From Diplonema papillatum (Eukaryota; Euglenozoa; Diplonemea; Diplonemida; Diplonemidae), in contig JAPJBO010000325.1 in assembly GCA_030068145.1 (NCBI GenBank), positions 1 through 64,000 of the forward strand: a stretch of 64,000 nucleotides of DNA. The letters run 5' to 3'. The first letter of the stretch is position 1. The number at the start of each line of letters is the position of its first letter. This document shows positions 45,801-55,015 of this stretch, in pieces. A program made the translations under genes and the position numbers. The notes below the pieces were generated by a model that was given only the letters and a program-made list of their open reading frames with translations, made no database searches and was not told the DNA's origin.

Positions 45801-48800
45801 ATTGTCTTGGAATACAATTGTGCACAATTGTATTCCAAAGCACGCACGCCTATCCCTGCCCCGGCAGAACTAGACAGTTGTTGAATAGAATTGTCTTGGA
45901 ATACAATTGTGCACAATTGTATTCCAAAGCACGCACGCCAATCCCTGCCCCGGCAGAACTTGACAGTTGTTGAATAGAATTGTCTTGGAATACAATTGTG
46001 CACAATTGTATTCCAAAGCACGCACGCCAATCCCTGCCCCGGCAGAACTAGACAGTTGTTGAATAGAATTGTCTTGGAATACAATTGTGCACAATTGTAT
46101 TCAAAAGCACGCACGCCAATCCCGCCCCGGCAGAACTTGACAGTTGTTGTCCAAAGCACGCACGCCAATCCCTGCCCGGCAGAACTTGACAGTTGCTGAA
46201 TAGAATTGTCTTGGAATACAATTGTTTCTACAGAAGTCGCCTTGTCGTGCGGCCAAGACGGAGACAGTCCGGCCCTCCGGGACTCCGGTCCCGGAGCCTG
46301 GCGGAGGGCGGAGTCCGGACAACATGTAGCCAAGCTGCACGAGCCGATTTCGTCTCCAATGCGCCACCTACAAACGCTCCGACGTGCGCCACCTACACTA
46401 CTATCACTCTACTTCTCCACTGATTTTGCGGAAGAATCTTCTACGGCCGGCAGAGATAGTCGGCGACGCCACAGCACTGGGTCGCCTCGCCACCGCCGAA
46501 CGACTTACGACAAACCACGTCCCTGCCGGGTCATCACGCTACTTAGTACGCTTGCGCAGTGGCTCGTAATAGCCCACAAAGTTTCACAACAGTCACTGAC
46601 AACTTGACAAAAGTGACCACCGGTCTCCAGTCTACCGGAGTCCAGACCTGTTGTGGAGGGTCCACGATTAGAAACCGTGTGCACAATTGTATTCCAAGGC
46701 AGCTGCACTGTGTTCCAACACAACTCTATTCAGCTGGACGGACTCTGAAACCGGCCAATGAAAAAGACAATTGTATTCAAAGGACACAATTGTATTCCAA
46801 GACAATTGTATTTAGCCCCCTCCTATAGCCCACCTGACGGTGGAGGCCCACACCTTTTGACTTGTTTTATATGTTCTCTCTCTCTCTCTCTCTCTCTCTC
46901 TGAACTTCTTACCTCGGGCTTATTTCGGACCGGCCGCGTTGCTGCCCTCAAACCTCGCACTCGTGTGCTTGCTAACAAGAAAGATAAACGGCAAACCAAG
47001 CTAGACCACTAAACTGCACTACTTGTGCCACGAAAGATACAAATCCCGATACCATGCCGCATAAAGAACATGAGTCTGCAAAATAAAACCGCCCGAACAG
47101 TACAGTTTTTCGGGAGGGGAGTTGCACCCGGGGCCCCCTTGGGGGTGCCGTTGGCAACACTCGTAACGGTCACGAAAAGATTCTGCTCGGAGCGTCAGCT
47201 AGGTTGGTGTCGGTTGGCACCCACTCAACCGACCAGTCCACACCCCGCAGCTCGGTCACAATCGCTGCTATGGCCTGCGAGAACACGTACCCTGTCGCCT
47301 TCGTCGTCGTCAGCGCATAATACACCAAAGCGTTATCCGTCTTGAGCAGAACACCGGCGCTTCCTTCCCTTGTCGCCATCCACCTGCGGACGGACCTTAG
47401 CGTGGCCCACGCTTCCAGCACGTGTATCGGTTGCCGTTGCTGCTCCGGCGTCCACTTCCATCCCTTCACTTCGCCCGTCTCTTGCAACACGTAACCCCCT
47501 CCGGTCTTCGATGCGTCCGCCCACACCGTGTCGATCCAGTCGCTCGGTGGTCGAAGAACCGACACCGGCTCATTCGCCAAAACGTGCTGCACCAGTTTCA
47601 CGACATCCAACCACGCCCGTCTCCACCACACTGTCCGGTGCGTCCATCCCCTCTTCTGAGCGGCGAGCTCTCTCGCCCTGCGTGACACGAACTGCTTCAG
47701 CGACGGGTAGTCGTACTGCGGCACGTTCAACACCCTCATCGCCCAGAACAACGCTCCGAGCAGCTTCCAGGTCGTCTTCAACGTCTGCGTTGCCGGGTCC
47801 GCCTTGTACACCCGCCAGAACACTGCCAATTTTCCGATGAACCCTCTCACCAGACACACTGTCTTCGCCGCTAAATCGACACGCATGCCCAACACGTCCG
47901 TTTGCTCCGCAGGTTGGTGATCTTCCTCCTTAAAGACCGCCCTGCATTCCCCTGCCTTCCGCTTCAGTACCGCAACGGCATTCGTCACCGTCCGCGCATC
48001 CGCCCCGAAAATCAGGAAATTGTCGATGTAAACCATTCCTGACGCTTGCCCAACAAAGGCCTTCATCGCCTGTGTCATGATGACACTCGCTGTCGTTTGC
48101 GCCACATACACGCTCCACGCCCACCCCATTGCTAGAACGACGAGCTGGAACACTCCCACCACCGTCCTGATGACGAAGTAGTCTTGCAGCTGAGGCGCTG
48201 CAATCTGGAAAAACCAACTGCGGCCGTCCAACTGCGCAACGTACGCGTTCTTGGCAACTGCCTCTTTCACGTCCTTGACCGCCGGCAGCTTCACCTGCGG
48301 CGGCTCCTGCATCGCTTCGCCATACACCGACGCATCGACGATCAGGCGGTTCTTGCCGTTTGGCTTCGGCACTGTAAATGCCTTGCATACGTGCCTGACC
48401 GCGTTCTCCGTTCGCCGCCTCGCCCTGATGACCCCCATTTCCTCGAGCTGCCGGACCTGTTCTGCTGTCAGCGTCGACTTCGGGCCCGGCAACCTCCTCA
48501 ACCTTCGTTCGTCCGTCAACATCTCTTCGAAACCCTCTCTGCCCAAAACCCTTCGCACGTCTGACACCTCCGTCCCCGCCTGCCAGCTCTCCACCTTCGC
48601 CATGTCCACCGTCGCGGCCACAATCTCGTCCATGGGACCATCTGATCCACCGCCCCCCACCTCTCCAGGGTAGGGTGCCAAATCCGTATACGGGTACCCA
48701 GAATCTGCCACGATCCTGAGCACCATCCTCCACTTCGACCTTCGACCCCGCCTCCTGGCGCTGCGCATACCCGTACCGCTTCTAGACTTTCTAGGCGATC

Positions 48801-51163
48801 CCGGGCGCCCGCGCGCCTTGGCGTCATCCCCTATTGCACATCCTGCAGCCGCCGTACGACGTCCTCCACGCCTGCCCCTCTTTCTCGTCGCTCTGCTGCT
48901 CGTTCCAGCCCGAGGTACGTCTCGACGTTCTTGAACTGTCGATGTCCCGTGAGCCGCTGCAGCCTCGCATCGTCCACTCCCATGTCGTCGATCGCATGGG
49001 CGTACCCCCGCTTGAACGCGTGGGTTGTCACACCCACTTGCTTCAGCCGCGCGAGCAGGGGCTTGTACGCGACGTTGAACACCGGCCCGTCGATGCTCGA
49101 CCTTCCGGCGACAAACCTTTCCACGTCCTGCCGAAACACGCCCCTCAAGCACACGTTTCGTCTTGTGGGCCGGTTCTCCGTCTTCGACTCCCTCTGCACC
49201 AACGTCAGCTTGAGCACGTCCGCTTCTCTCTGCACAACCTTCAGATCTTCCAGCCGCGACACGCCCTCCCAGCGAAGCCCCAACAAGTGCTGAACGCAGC
49301 AAAACGCCATCTGCTCTGGACTCAGCGCCCTCCGCAACAGTTCCCAGTGCTTCGGTTCCACCGGCGCAGCCTGCCTTGTTGGCACATCGGCTCCCAACGC
49401 CGTCAGACCCGCTACGTGCGCCTCCAAGATTCCCAGCCGCACGTGCGGCGCCCATCTCTGGAACACCGACCGAAGGCACAGGGCGTAGTCCCTCTGTGTC
49501 GAGGGCCTCACCCCTGCTGATTCTGCCAGGTACACCCCGACCCAGTCGTGCAATCCCGCCCCAGGAAACCTCTTCTTCACCCCGACCAGCTTTTCCAACC
49601 GTTGCGCCCACCTGACCATCGTGGTCGCCGCTACTGCGCGCGCCTGCACTGCCTCGAGGTACTCTCGCTGTTGCCTCGTGACGATGCCGTTCCCCTTTGC
49701 CCCCAGGCCAAGCTCCGCCAAAGCCTCCATCAGCCTCCCGTAGGCCCTTTCTCTTGCCTGAATCCCCGCCAATCCCGAATGGCGCCCGTCTAACCTGAGT
49801 CTCTCTGACACCGCCGCGTTCACCCCTGTTGTTTCCCGTACCCCAAAACCCCGCTCGCTGTCCCCTCGCGACCCCGTACCCCTGTACCCCATTCTCCCTC
49901 TTTCCCCGTTGGGAGATCGAACGCCCCCCGCCGCACCTGCCGGTGCCGCCATTGTCCCCAGTACCCTTTCCATTTTCCTTATTCCCGCCTGAAAGGCTGC
50001 AGTTACCTGCCCCCGTCCCGAGTTCCCCCCAATTGTCACTTCTTTCCTTTCCCCGTTCCGCCCTGGCGAAAACCCCCCGTCTGGAACCCCGTTCCACCCT
50101 GACGAAACCCCCCCGTCGGGTACCCAATCTTCCCCCCGGTTACCGGCTGCACGTACGTGCTCCTGTTCCATTGCCCCGAGCTCTGCGATTTTGTCCCCTT
50201 GCTCCTCGCCCGCTGCCTTTCGGCCTCCTTCCACGCCTCCGCCAGCGGCCCGGGCAGGTCCTGTTCTTCCAATGCCTTCTCGAACATGCCCGCATGCCCT
50301 CCTTTTACCCCCGTCTCCTCCCCGAACTGGAGCGCCACCAACCGCGCAATCGCCCTGTCCACCACTGCGACCATGTGCACATCTCCAAAAGACCCCCCCA
50401 CCGGCCTCTCCGGGTCCGAAAAATAATCGAACCCCGTCTCGAGGTTCGCCAGCTGCCCTTTCGCCTGCTCCCGGGCCCCTGGTCTCGCCCCCGTGCAGAG
50501 CACCCGCTCGAACCGGGCTTCAAAAACCCTGAGCACTTCCATGCGCGTTGGTCCTGGAAAAATCCCCGGCCATCTCGCCCCCTCCCCGAGGTCCGCGAAC
50601 CCCAACGCGCGACTCCTCTGCGGCATCCCGCCTGCCGACAGCCCCGTCACCATACCCATCAAACTGCTGAGCATCTGCTTCATCTCCGCGTTCCCCGCCT
50701 CCATCATCTGCAGCCGCACATCATGCTCTGCGACCTTCTGCGACGCCTGCCCAAAGGTCTGGGCCGTCTTCTCCTCCAGATCCCTTACCGCCTCCTGCGG
50801 CTCGCCTTCCTCCCCGTCTGCCCTTCTCCTCTTCCCTTGCACACTGCCCGGCAGTGCCAGCGGCGACTGCACCGGGGTGCCCGCCCTCGAGCTGCTCGCC
50901 GAGGCGGTCGCTTGTAGCGCCGCCAGCGCCCTCTGCCCGCAGGCCTTCTTGTGGGTGGCCAACCCTTTCGGGTCGAACGAGCCCCCACAGTGCGGGCACT
51001 CTTCCGCCATGTTTGCGATCGGTCGGGAGGGGAGTTGCTGTGTGCTCCTGCGGTCTTTGTGTTTTTCGTACTTGACCAACAGGTTCACCCCCCCGCACGC
51101 CAAGTCCGCCCTTCGGTATAAGTTCGTCCAGAACTTCACTCACTTCGTTCACGAAGTTCTTGA

Positions 51164-51258
<95 letters not shown>

Positions 51259-54200
51259 AAGGTCGCGTTGGCAGAAACGGTGAAGATGATAATTGTCACA
51301 GGGTTGTGAAATGAAAGCGAGAATGTGGGGTAAGCCCTGATTATTAGATTCACGGTTAAACGAAGCTAGCGCACAAGGTTTGCCTGATCTCGCACCTACT
51401 TTCCGATACCAAATAGATGCTCTATTCAAACTCGGAAAAGGTCGCGTTGGCAGAAACGGTGAAGATGATAATTGTCACAGGGTTGGTGAAATGAAAGCGA
51501 GAATGTGGAATAGAATCCCTGGACGTGAAACTAAAGGAGCTGACATCCGGCTGCCTCCGGGTAGCTCAAAACAGATAAACAGCGCCCTCGGGCGTGCTCA
51601 CAAAACAATGGTGCTGCGCGGAGCGCTAACACTGAGATGGACGACAGGGTGGCTGGACGCACTTCCCGTAATCCTCTAGCAACGTCCTCAGACGTGAGAA
51701 AATAGAAATAGGCCGACATCACGCAATGCAGAAAGGGACGCGAGGAGGCGGAATGCCTTGCCTGTATGGGTCTCGTGTCCATACGTCCGCTAATTGCTCA
51801 GCGGTCGGAACCCACACAGTCTCGAGAACACATTGGTGTTCTTCCAACACGTCGCGGACCTGGCAGAGGATGAAGTTCCCGAGTTGGGTCTTCGACTTCC
51901 AATTCCTCAGACAGTTCACGGCGGGCAAGTTGTCGACAAAGATTCTTATTGTCGATAGCGGAGAGCGCGAAGCCGCGTACGCAATAGCAAACTTTGCCGC
52001 CGTTAATTCGGCAAAGAAGATATGCTGCGGGATATCTCTCCACGGTCCCCACATTGCCATGGAATCCACTAGCCAGGCCCATCCCTGCATGCTGGCGTCG
52101 GACCATGCCTCGACGAGGGTATCCCGCTGCTGCATGTCGAACGTGACCCACCGGTTCCCCGACAGACGCCGCCTCACCCCAGCAAGGAAAGGAAGGACGT
52201 CGTCGCTCACTCGAACCAGCGACTCCCAGCCCAGGGTGCCTGTTAGGACCTGATGCGCCAGTGTCCCCATCCACGCAAGCACCGGGCTCACTCTGCAAAG
52301 CGGCGTGCCCCACACCGTCCACGCCCAGATGGCGGTCCCGACGACCTTCCAGATCCCGCGCACGGTCATCTGTGCCGACTCAGCTGAGCAAAACAGCAGG
52401 TGCGCTTTTCTCGCCCACTCCTGTTTCAGCCTGTACGTCTTCGCCGCGAGGTCGAATTCTACCCCGAGGACGACTGGTTTCGAGCTGGGCTCGAGGACGG
52501 ACTTCTCGTCGTTGACTGTCATGCGCACCTTGCGGGCACGCCGCAAAACTCGGTCGCGCACGGCGCGAAGCGCATCCGGACAGTCTTCAACGAGGGCCCA
52601 GTCGTCGTACCAGACTATCTTATCGTCCCCGGCAGGCTCCGTGATGACAAGCGCCGAGTCCTGCGCAATCACGGGCGAGAAAGACCAGCCCATCGTCAGC
52701 CGGCGCCACCTATACAGAGCCACGCCCCCGTCGAGCTTCCTTGTGCGGAGCCCGAAGAAAGCTGACGTCGACCGTCCTACTGGGAACTGGAAGAAGTAGG
52801 ACTTCAGGTCAACGACGACTGCGTACGACTTCGACATCATCTTGGCGATGACCTCGTCGACACGCAAGAGGCTGAACTTCGGCGGGGGCTCCATCAGCTC
52901 GTTCAGCGGGCGGCCGTCAACGATGGCCCGCGAGTGCTGTTCGCCCTTTTCAACAGCAAAAGCCGGAAGGACGCACTTCAGCGGCTCCGAACGGGGGACG
53001 CGCTCCACAAACCCAACGCTTTCCAGCGTCTGCGCATGGCGGGCAAACGCGTCGCTCTTCCGACCCGGCACGAGAGGAGTGCCCAACAACTTCCGTCGGA
53101 AGGAGTGCCCGTCCGTTAGGAGGTCAAGCAAGCCGTGCAAGCGGGCCCCGGGGCCGGCGAGGCTCCGGAGCTTGCGGAGATCGATCGGCGGCACTGCCGT
53201 GACGTCTAGCGGCCTCGCAGATCTCGGGGCACCGATGCCCGGAATGAGACCTCTCGTTTCTGGTGGGAGGTACCCGAGAGGAACTGCGGTAGGAGGGTCG
53301 TAGAAATGGGGGTGGAGCCGGAGGAAAAGCCTCCTCCCCCTGAGCAACCTGGACCTTCGCGACTTCAACCCCCTGACCTGCCGAGGCGAGAAGCCGGCGT
53401 CGGGCAAGGGTTGTTTCTGTCGTGTCGGGAAACGGCTGTCGCAAAGGGTAGGATGAGCTAATTCCGAGTGCCCGGGTGCATTCGTGGAAGCGCTTCCCGG
53501 GTCTTCGCGTTGTGCGGCGTTGCCAGCCGGAGGCGGGAGTAGAGCCTCCGTCGTACTCCCGCCAGGTCCTTCAAGTCTGCAGTCGGCCAGGGGGGACCAG
53601 TCCCCAGACGACCGTTCCATGCCGGTCTTCAGCTCCGACCGGCTTTCTCCCCCTTTCCCGCCGGCGAACGGGGGGCCGCCGACTCCCCGGGCTCGCAAGG
53701 GTTCCATACCCGCCACTCCCGGGTGGCCTTGTCGGCAGCTTCCTCAGCCGCCGCCCAGTCAGGATCCATCAGCCGACGGCTGGTCCGTGCGGCCCGGCGG
53801 CGCGTGCTACCCGTGTGTACCGGCATTTTTCCCGGAGGGTAGTGTATGATTAGGAGGAGAATGGAAATAAAATGAAAGCGAGAATGTGGGGTAAGCCCTG
53901 ATTATTAGATTCACGGTTAAACGAAGCTAGCGCACAAGGTTTGCCTGATCTCGCACCTACTTTCCGATACCAAATAGATGCTCTATTCAAACTCTCTCTC
54001 TCTCTCTCTCTGAGCTTCTTACCTCGGGCTTATTTCGGACCGGCCGCGTTGCTGCCTTCAAACCTCGCACTCGTGTGCTTGCTAACAAGAAAGATAAACG
54101 GCAAACCAAGCTAGACCACTAAACTGCACTACTTGTGCCACGAAAGATACAAATCCCGATACCATGCCGCATAAAGAACATGAGTCTGCAAAATAAAACC

Positions 54201-55015
54201 GCCCGAACAGTACAGTTTTTCGGGAGGGGAGTTGCTGTGTGCTCCTGCGGTCTTTGTGTTTTTCGTACTTGACCAACAGGTTCACCCCCCCGCACGCCAA
54301 GTCCGCCCTTCGGTATAAGTTCGTCCAGAACTTCACTCACTTCGTTCACGAAGTTCTTCATCCCTCTCTCTCTCTCTTTATAAACTGAAAGCGAGAATTT
54401 GGGTTAGGTCCTGTGTTACTCGATTCACGGTTAAACGGACAAGGTTTGCCTGATCTCGCACACCTGCTTTCCGATGCCAAATAGATGCTCTATTCCAACT
54501 CTCTCTCTGTCTGTCTTTTGCCGCAGTACTGACAACTTCACCCTCCCGCAGCGTGCGCCCGGCTGAACCGCGCGGATCTCGCGCAGTTCAAGGCGCAGGC
54601 CGACTACCTGGTGCAGCAAGCCCACGTGCAGAACCCGGAAGCGAAGAAGAATCTCGGCGACCCGCTTCTCAACGAGAACCAGGCGCGCGCCACGAAGGTC
54701 GACACGCCGGCCCCGTACGTGCCGTCCTACGCCAACTCGTCGAAGCCGGAGCCCAGCACGTCCTCGTCCATGGCTCCGCGGGTCGTCGGGGAGGAAGACT
54801 CGTACCCGTTCTCCACCGTCGGCAAGGGCCCGCCGGCGTCTTCGATAGACCCGGACCCCTTCGGAGCCCCTCGTTCGTCGCAGTACACCCCCCCGACCGC
54901 TGTAGGCATCGACGATGACATCCAGAACCGCCGGGCGAACGAAGAGGACGAGCTCGAGCGCATGTACGCGAACGCCGCCCAAGGCAGCGGCAAACGCTTT
55001 GAGGCCGCCGATTAG
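42829..55015 (+). CDS. Four-pass membrane protein, COPI-associated/TVP15-like; three exons
   Basis: Exons 42829-43094, 44069-44241 and 54552-55015 join in frame (266+173+464 = 903 nt, 300 residues). Donors are AAC|GTATGC and TGT|GTATGT; acceptors are CACACAG|GACG and CCGCAG|CGTG. Exon 1 starts at the ATG at 42829 (MGVFTPPPDL) and encodes three hydrophobic segments: LVAVVCALMIIAFSFLI, MGQLFAFISNLGYIVIS and onward, ending QLEIEFLHKHL. Exon 2 gives YYWPVKASLMVFMGVQVLNS and NFAGYTLVVCGLTFLL. Exon 3 is a hydrophilic tail with a helical start (LNRADLAQFKAQADYLVQQA), a Ser/Pro linker and an acidic end (NEEDELERMYANAA). The four-segment plan and the W-x-V-K-A-x-x-x-x-F-x-G turn resemble COPI-associated/TVP15 Golgi proteins; that name is inference. 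Intron 2 is 10.3 kb of satellite and retroelements. Confidence 0.75.
43278..43985. repeat. 178 bp tandem repeat, interrupted by rRNA fragment
   Basis: Units carry AACGTTGCTTTGCCACTTTG, CCAGACAAGCAGAGTTGTCT, TTTTGCGGTCTTCGAGCAAG and GAAACGGGGTGTTAGG. Starts near 43278, 43455 and 43820, with a partial unit at 43705. The second unit breaks off exactly where the LSU fragment begins, and the partial one resumes after it. Confidence 0.8.
43545..43672 (-). rRNA. Fragment of an LSU (28S) rRNA gene, reverse strand
   Basis: On the - strand it carries AGTACGAGAGGAACTCC, which is the sarcin-ricin loop region, and later GGACTATGGCTGAACGCC and TCTAAGCCAGAACCC, close to the 3' end of eukaryotic LSU rRNA. 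The spacing between these marks is right. It is only about 130 bp and is set inside copies of a 178 bp tandem repeat in the membrane-protein gene's first intron, so it is a dispersed fragment. Confidence 0.8.
45305..46225. repeat. 88 bp satellite with a 32 bp perfect palindrome per unit
   Basis: About ten units share GCACGCACGCCAATCCCTGC, CCCGGCAGAACTAGACAG and TTGTTGAATAGAATTGTC. Unit joints form a palindrome centred on GTGCAC: TTGGAATACAATTGTG reads the same on the other strand as CACAATTGTATTCCAA. One unit near 45405-45460 is inverted. Degraded palindrome halves recur at 46680-46700 and 46765-46812. Confidence 0.92.
47170..48837 (-). CDS. DIRS-3 reverse transcriptase - RNase H
   Basis: The RT part starts about where the recombinase ends. 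Motifs: RLIVDASVYGEAM, AYVAQLDGRSWFFQIA, LAMGWAWSVYVAQ, GMVYIDNFLIFG (in place of YxDD), then RNase H with VWADASKTGGGYVL, VLEAWATLRSV, LLKTDNALVYYAL and WVPTDTNLADAPSR. The frame extends further left of the recombinase start, but that part is a shadow. Confidence 0.83.
   Translation of the reverse strand, partial: AIGDDAKARGRPGSPRKSRSGTGMRSARRRGRRSKWRMVLRIVADSGYPYTDLAPYPGEVGGGGSDGPMDEIVAATVDMAKVESWQAGTEVSDVRRVLGREGFEEMLTDERRLRRLPGPKSTLTAEQVRQLEEMGVIRARRRTENAVRHVCKAFTVPKPNGKNRLIVDASVYGEAMQEPPQVKLPAVKDVKEAVAKNAYVAQLDGRSWFFQIAAPQLQDYFVIRTVVGVFQLVVLAMGWAWSVYVAQTTASVIMTQAMKAFVGQASGMVYIDNFLIFGADARTVTNAVAVLKRKAGECRAVFKEEDHQPAEQTDVLGMRVDLAAKTVCLVRGFIGKLAVFWRVYKADPATQTLKTTWKLLGALFWAMRVLNVPQYDYPSLKQFVSRRARELAAQKRGWTHRTVWWRRAWLDVVKLVQHVLANEPVSVLRPPSDWIDTVWADASKTGGGYVLQETGEVKGWKWTPEQQRQPIHVLEAWATLRSVRRWMATREGSAGVLLKTDNALVYYALTTTKATGYVFSQAIAAIVTELRGVDWSVEWVPTDTNLADAPSRIFS
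48831..50234 (-). CDS. DIRS-3 tyrosine recombinase
   Basis: Up to 467 residues; the first part overlaps gag in another frame. N-terminal helical domain (RPSTQRDYALCLRSVFQRWA). Catalytic signatures: LLGLRWEGVSRLEDLKV (first Arg), THAFKRGYAHAI (His-x-x-Arg), LTGHRQFKNVETYLGLE (GH and nucleophilic Tyr). It should join the circular element to a CT-containing core. Confidence 0.83.
   Translation of the reverse strand: MEGGRKAAGEEQGDKIAELGAMEQEHVRAAGNRGEDWVPDGGVSSGWNGVPDGGFSPGRNGERKEVTIGGNSGRGQVTAAFQAGIRKMERVLGTMAAPAGAAGGVRSPNGERGRMGYRGTGSRGDSERGFGVRETTGVNAAVSERLRLDGRHSGLAGIQARERAYGRLMEALAELGLGAKGNGIVTRQQREYLEAVQARAVAATTMVRWAQRLEKLVGVKKRFPGAGLHDWVGVYLAESAGVRPSTQRDYALCLRSVFQRWAPHVRLGILEAHVAGLTALGADVPTRQAAPVEPKHWELLRRALSPEQMAFCCVQHLLGLRWEGVSRLEDLKVVQREADVLKLTLVQRESKTENRPTRRNVCLRGVFRQDVERFVAGRSSIDGPVFNVAYKPLLARLKQVGVTTHAFKRGYAHAIDDMGVDDARLQRLTGHRQFKNVETYLGLERAAERRERGAGVEDVVRRLQDVQ
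50036..51010 (-). CDS. DIRS-3 gag-like protein with zinc finger
   Basis: 324 residues from the ATG at 51010. The N-terminal MAEECPHCGGSF with ATHKKACGQ a few residues on forms a C2-H-C type zinc finger. A helical segment (DLEEKTAQTFGQASQKVAEH) follows, and the C-terminus is Gly/Gln-rich. A nucleic-acid-binding gag-like role is inferred from the finger and the first position. Confidence 0.65.
   Translation of the reverse strand: MAEECPHCGGSFDPKGLATHKKACGQRALAALQATASASSSRAGTPVQSPLALPGSVQGKRRRADGEEGEPQEAVRDLEEKTAQTFGQASQKVAEHDVRLQMMEAGNAEMKQMLSSLMGMVTGLSAGGMPQRSRALGFADLGEGARWPGIFPGPTRMEVLRVFEARFERVLCTGARPGAREQAKGQLANLETGFDYFSDPERPVGGSFGDVHMVAVVDRAIARLVALQFGEETGVKGGHAGMFEKALEEQDLPGPLAEAWKEAERQRARSKGTKSQSSGQWNRSTYVQPVTGGKIGYPTGGFRQGGTGFQTGGFRQGGTGKGKK
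51254..53991 (-). mobile_element. DIRS-order retroelement in (CT)n, RT only (DIRS-4)
   Basis: Left to right: a body-less unit C1-D1 (51254-51431), then C2 (from 51433), coding body, D2 (53866-53991). C1/C2 share GGAAAAGGTCGCGTTGGCAG and D1/D2 share CCTGATTATTAGATTCACGG. CT tracts flank both outer ends and CT is the joint between the units. It codes for RT/RNase H only; I see no recombinase or gag frame. It may be a short or non-autonomous member served by another element's recombinase. Confidence 0.83.
51719..53716 (-). CDS. DIRS-4 reverse transcriptase - RNase H
   Basis: About 665 residues with a Pro/Arg-rich N-terminal third. RT motifs: RAIVDGRPLNELMEPPP, VVVDLKSYFFQFPVG, RLTMGWSFSPVIAQDS, IVWYDDWALVE (YxDD box). 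RNase H: EAWSDASMQGWAWLV, FAELTAAKFAIAY, IFVDNLPAVNCL and WVPTAEQLADVWTR. It stands alone between the C2 and D2 repeats. Confidence 0.83.
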   Translation of the reverse strand: MAGMEPLRARGVGGPPFAGGKGGESRSELKTGMERSSGDWSPLADCRLEGPGGSTTEALLPPPAGNAAQREDPGSASTNAPGHSELAHPTLCDSRFPTRQKQPLPDAGFSPRQVRGLKSRRSRLLRGRRLFLRLHPHFYDPPTAVPLGYLPPETRGLIPGIGAPRSARPLDVTAVPPIDLRKLRSLAGPGARLHGLLDLLTDGHSFRRKLLGTPLVPGRKSDAFARHAQTLESVGFVERVPRSEPLKCVLPAFAVEKGEQHSRAIVDGRPLNELMEPPPKFSLLRVDEVIAKMMSKSYAVVVDLKSYFFQFPVGRSTSAFFGLRTRKLDGGVALYRWRRLTMGWSFSPVIAQDSALVITEPAGDDKIVWYDDWALVEDCPDALRAVRDRVLRRARKVRMTVNDEKSVLEPSSKPVVLGVEFDLAAKTYRLKQEWARKAHLLFCSAESAQMTVRGIWKVVGTAIWAWTVWGTPLCRVSPVLAWMGTLAHQVLTGTLGWESLVRVSDDVLPFLAGVRRRLSGNRWVTFDMQQRDTLVEAWSDASMQGWAWLVDSMAMWGPWRDIPQHIFFAELTAAKFAIAYAASRSPLSTIRIFVDNLPAVNCLRNWKSKTQLGNFILCQVRDVLEEHQCVLETVWVPTAEQLADVWTRDPYRQGIPPPRVPFCIA
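54011..54365. mobile_element. Solo A-B unit of the DIRS-3 family, in (CT)n
   Basis: Matches DIRS-3 A (225 bp) and B joined through their 15 bp overlap, with no body. (CT)n lies at both ends. A further solo end of the DIRS-4 family follows at 54380-54503, again running into CT repeats just before the acceptor of exon 3. Confidence 0.85.

Larger units (their letters stand above)
46901..51167 (-). mobile_element. DIRS-order retroelement inserted in (CT)n (DIRS-3)
   Basis: Bounded by A (46901-47125) and B (51024-51167). Immediately outside are (CT)n tracts: about 27 bp on the left, more than 80 bp on the right. Genes on the - strand run gag, tyrosine recombinase, RT/RNase H. A and B are found joined without a body at 54011-54365, overlapping by CGGGAGGGGAGTTGC. 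The element looks whole, with long overlapping frames. Confidence 0.87.

Noticed and set aside
45201-46333. Frames of about 100-200 codons in the palindromic satellite
   Set aside because: Repeat translation on both strands, no domain.
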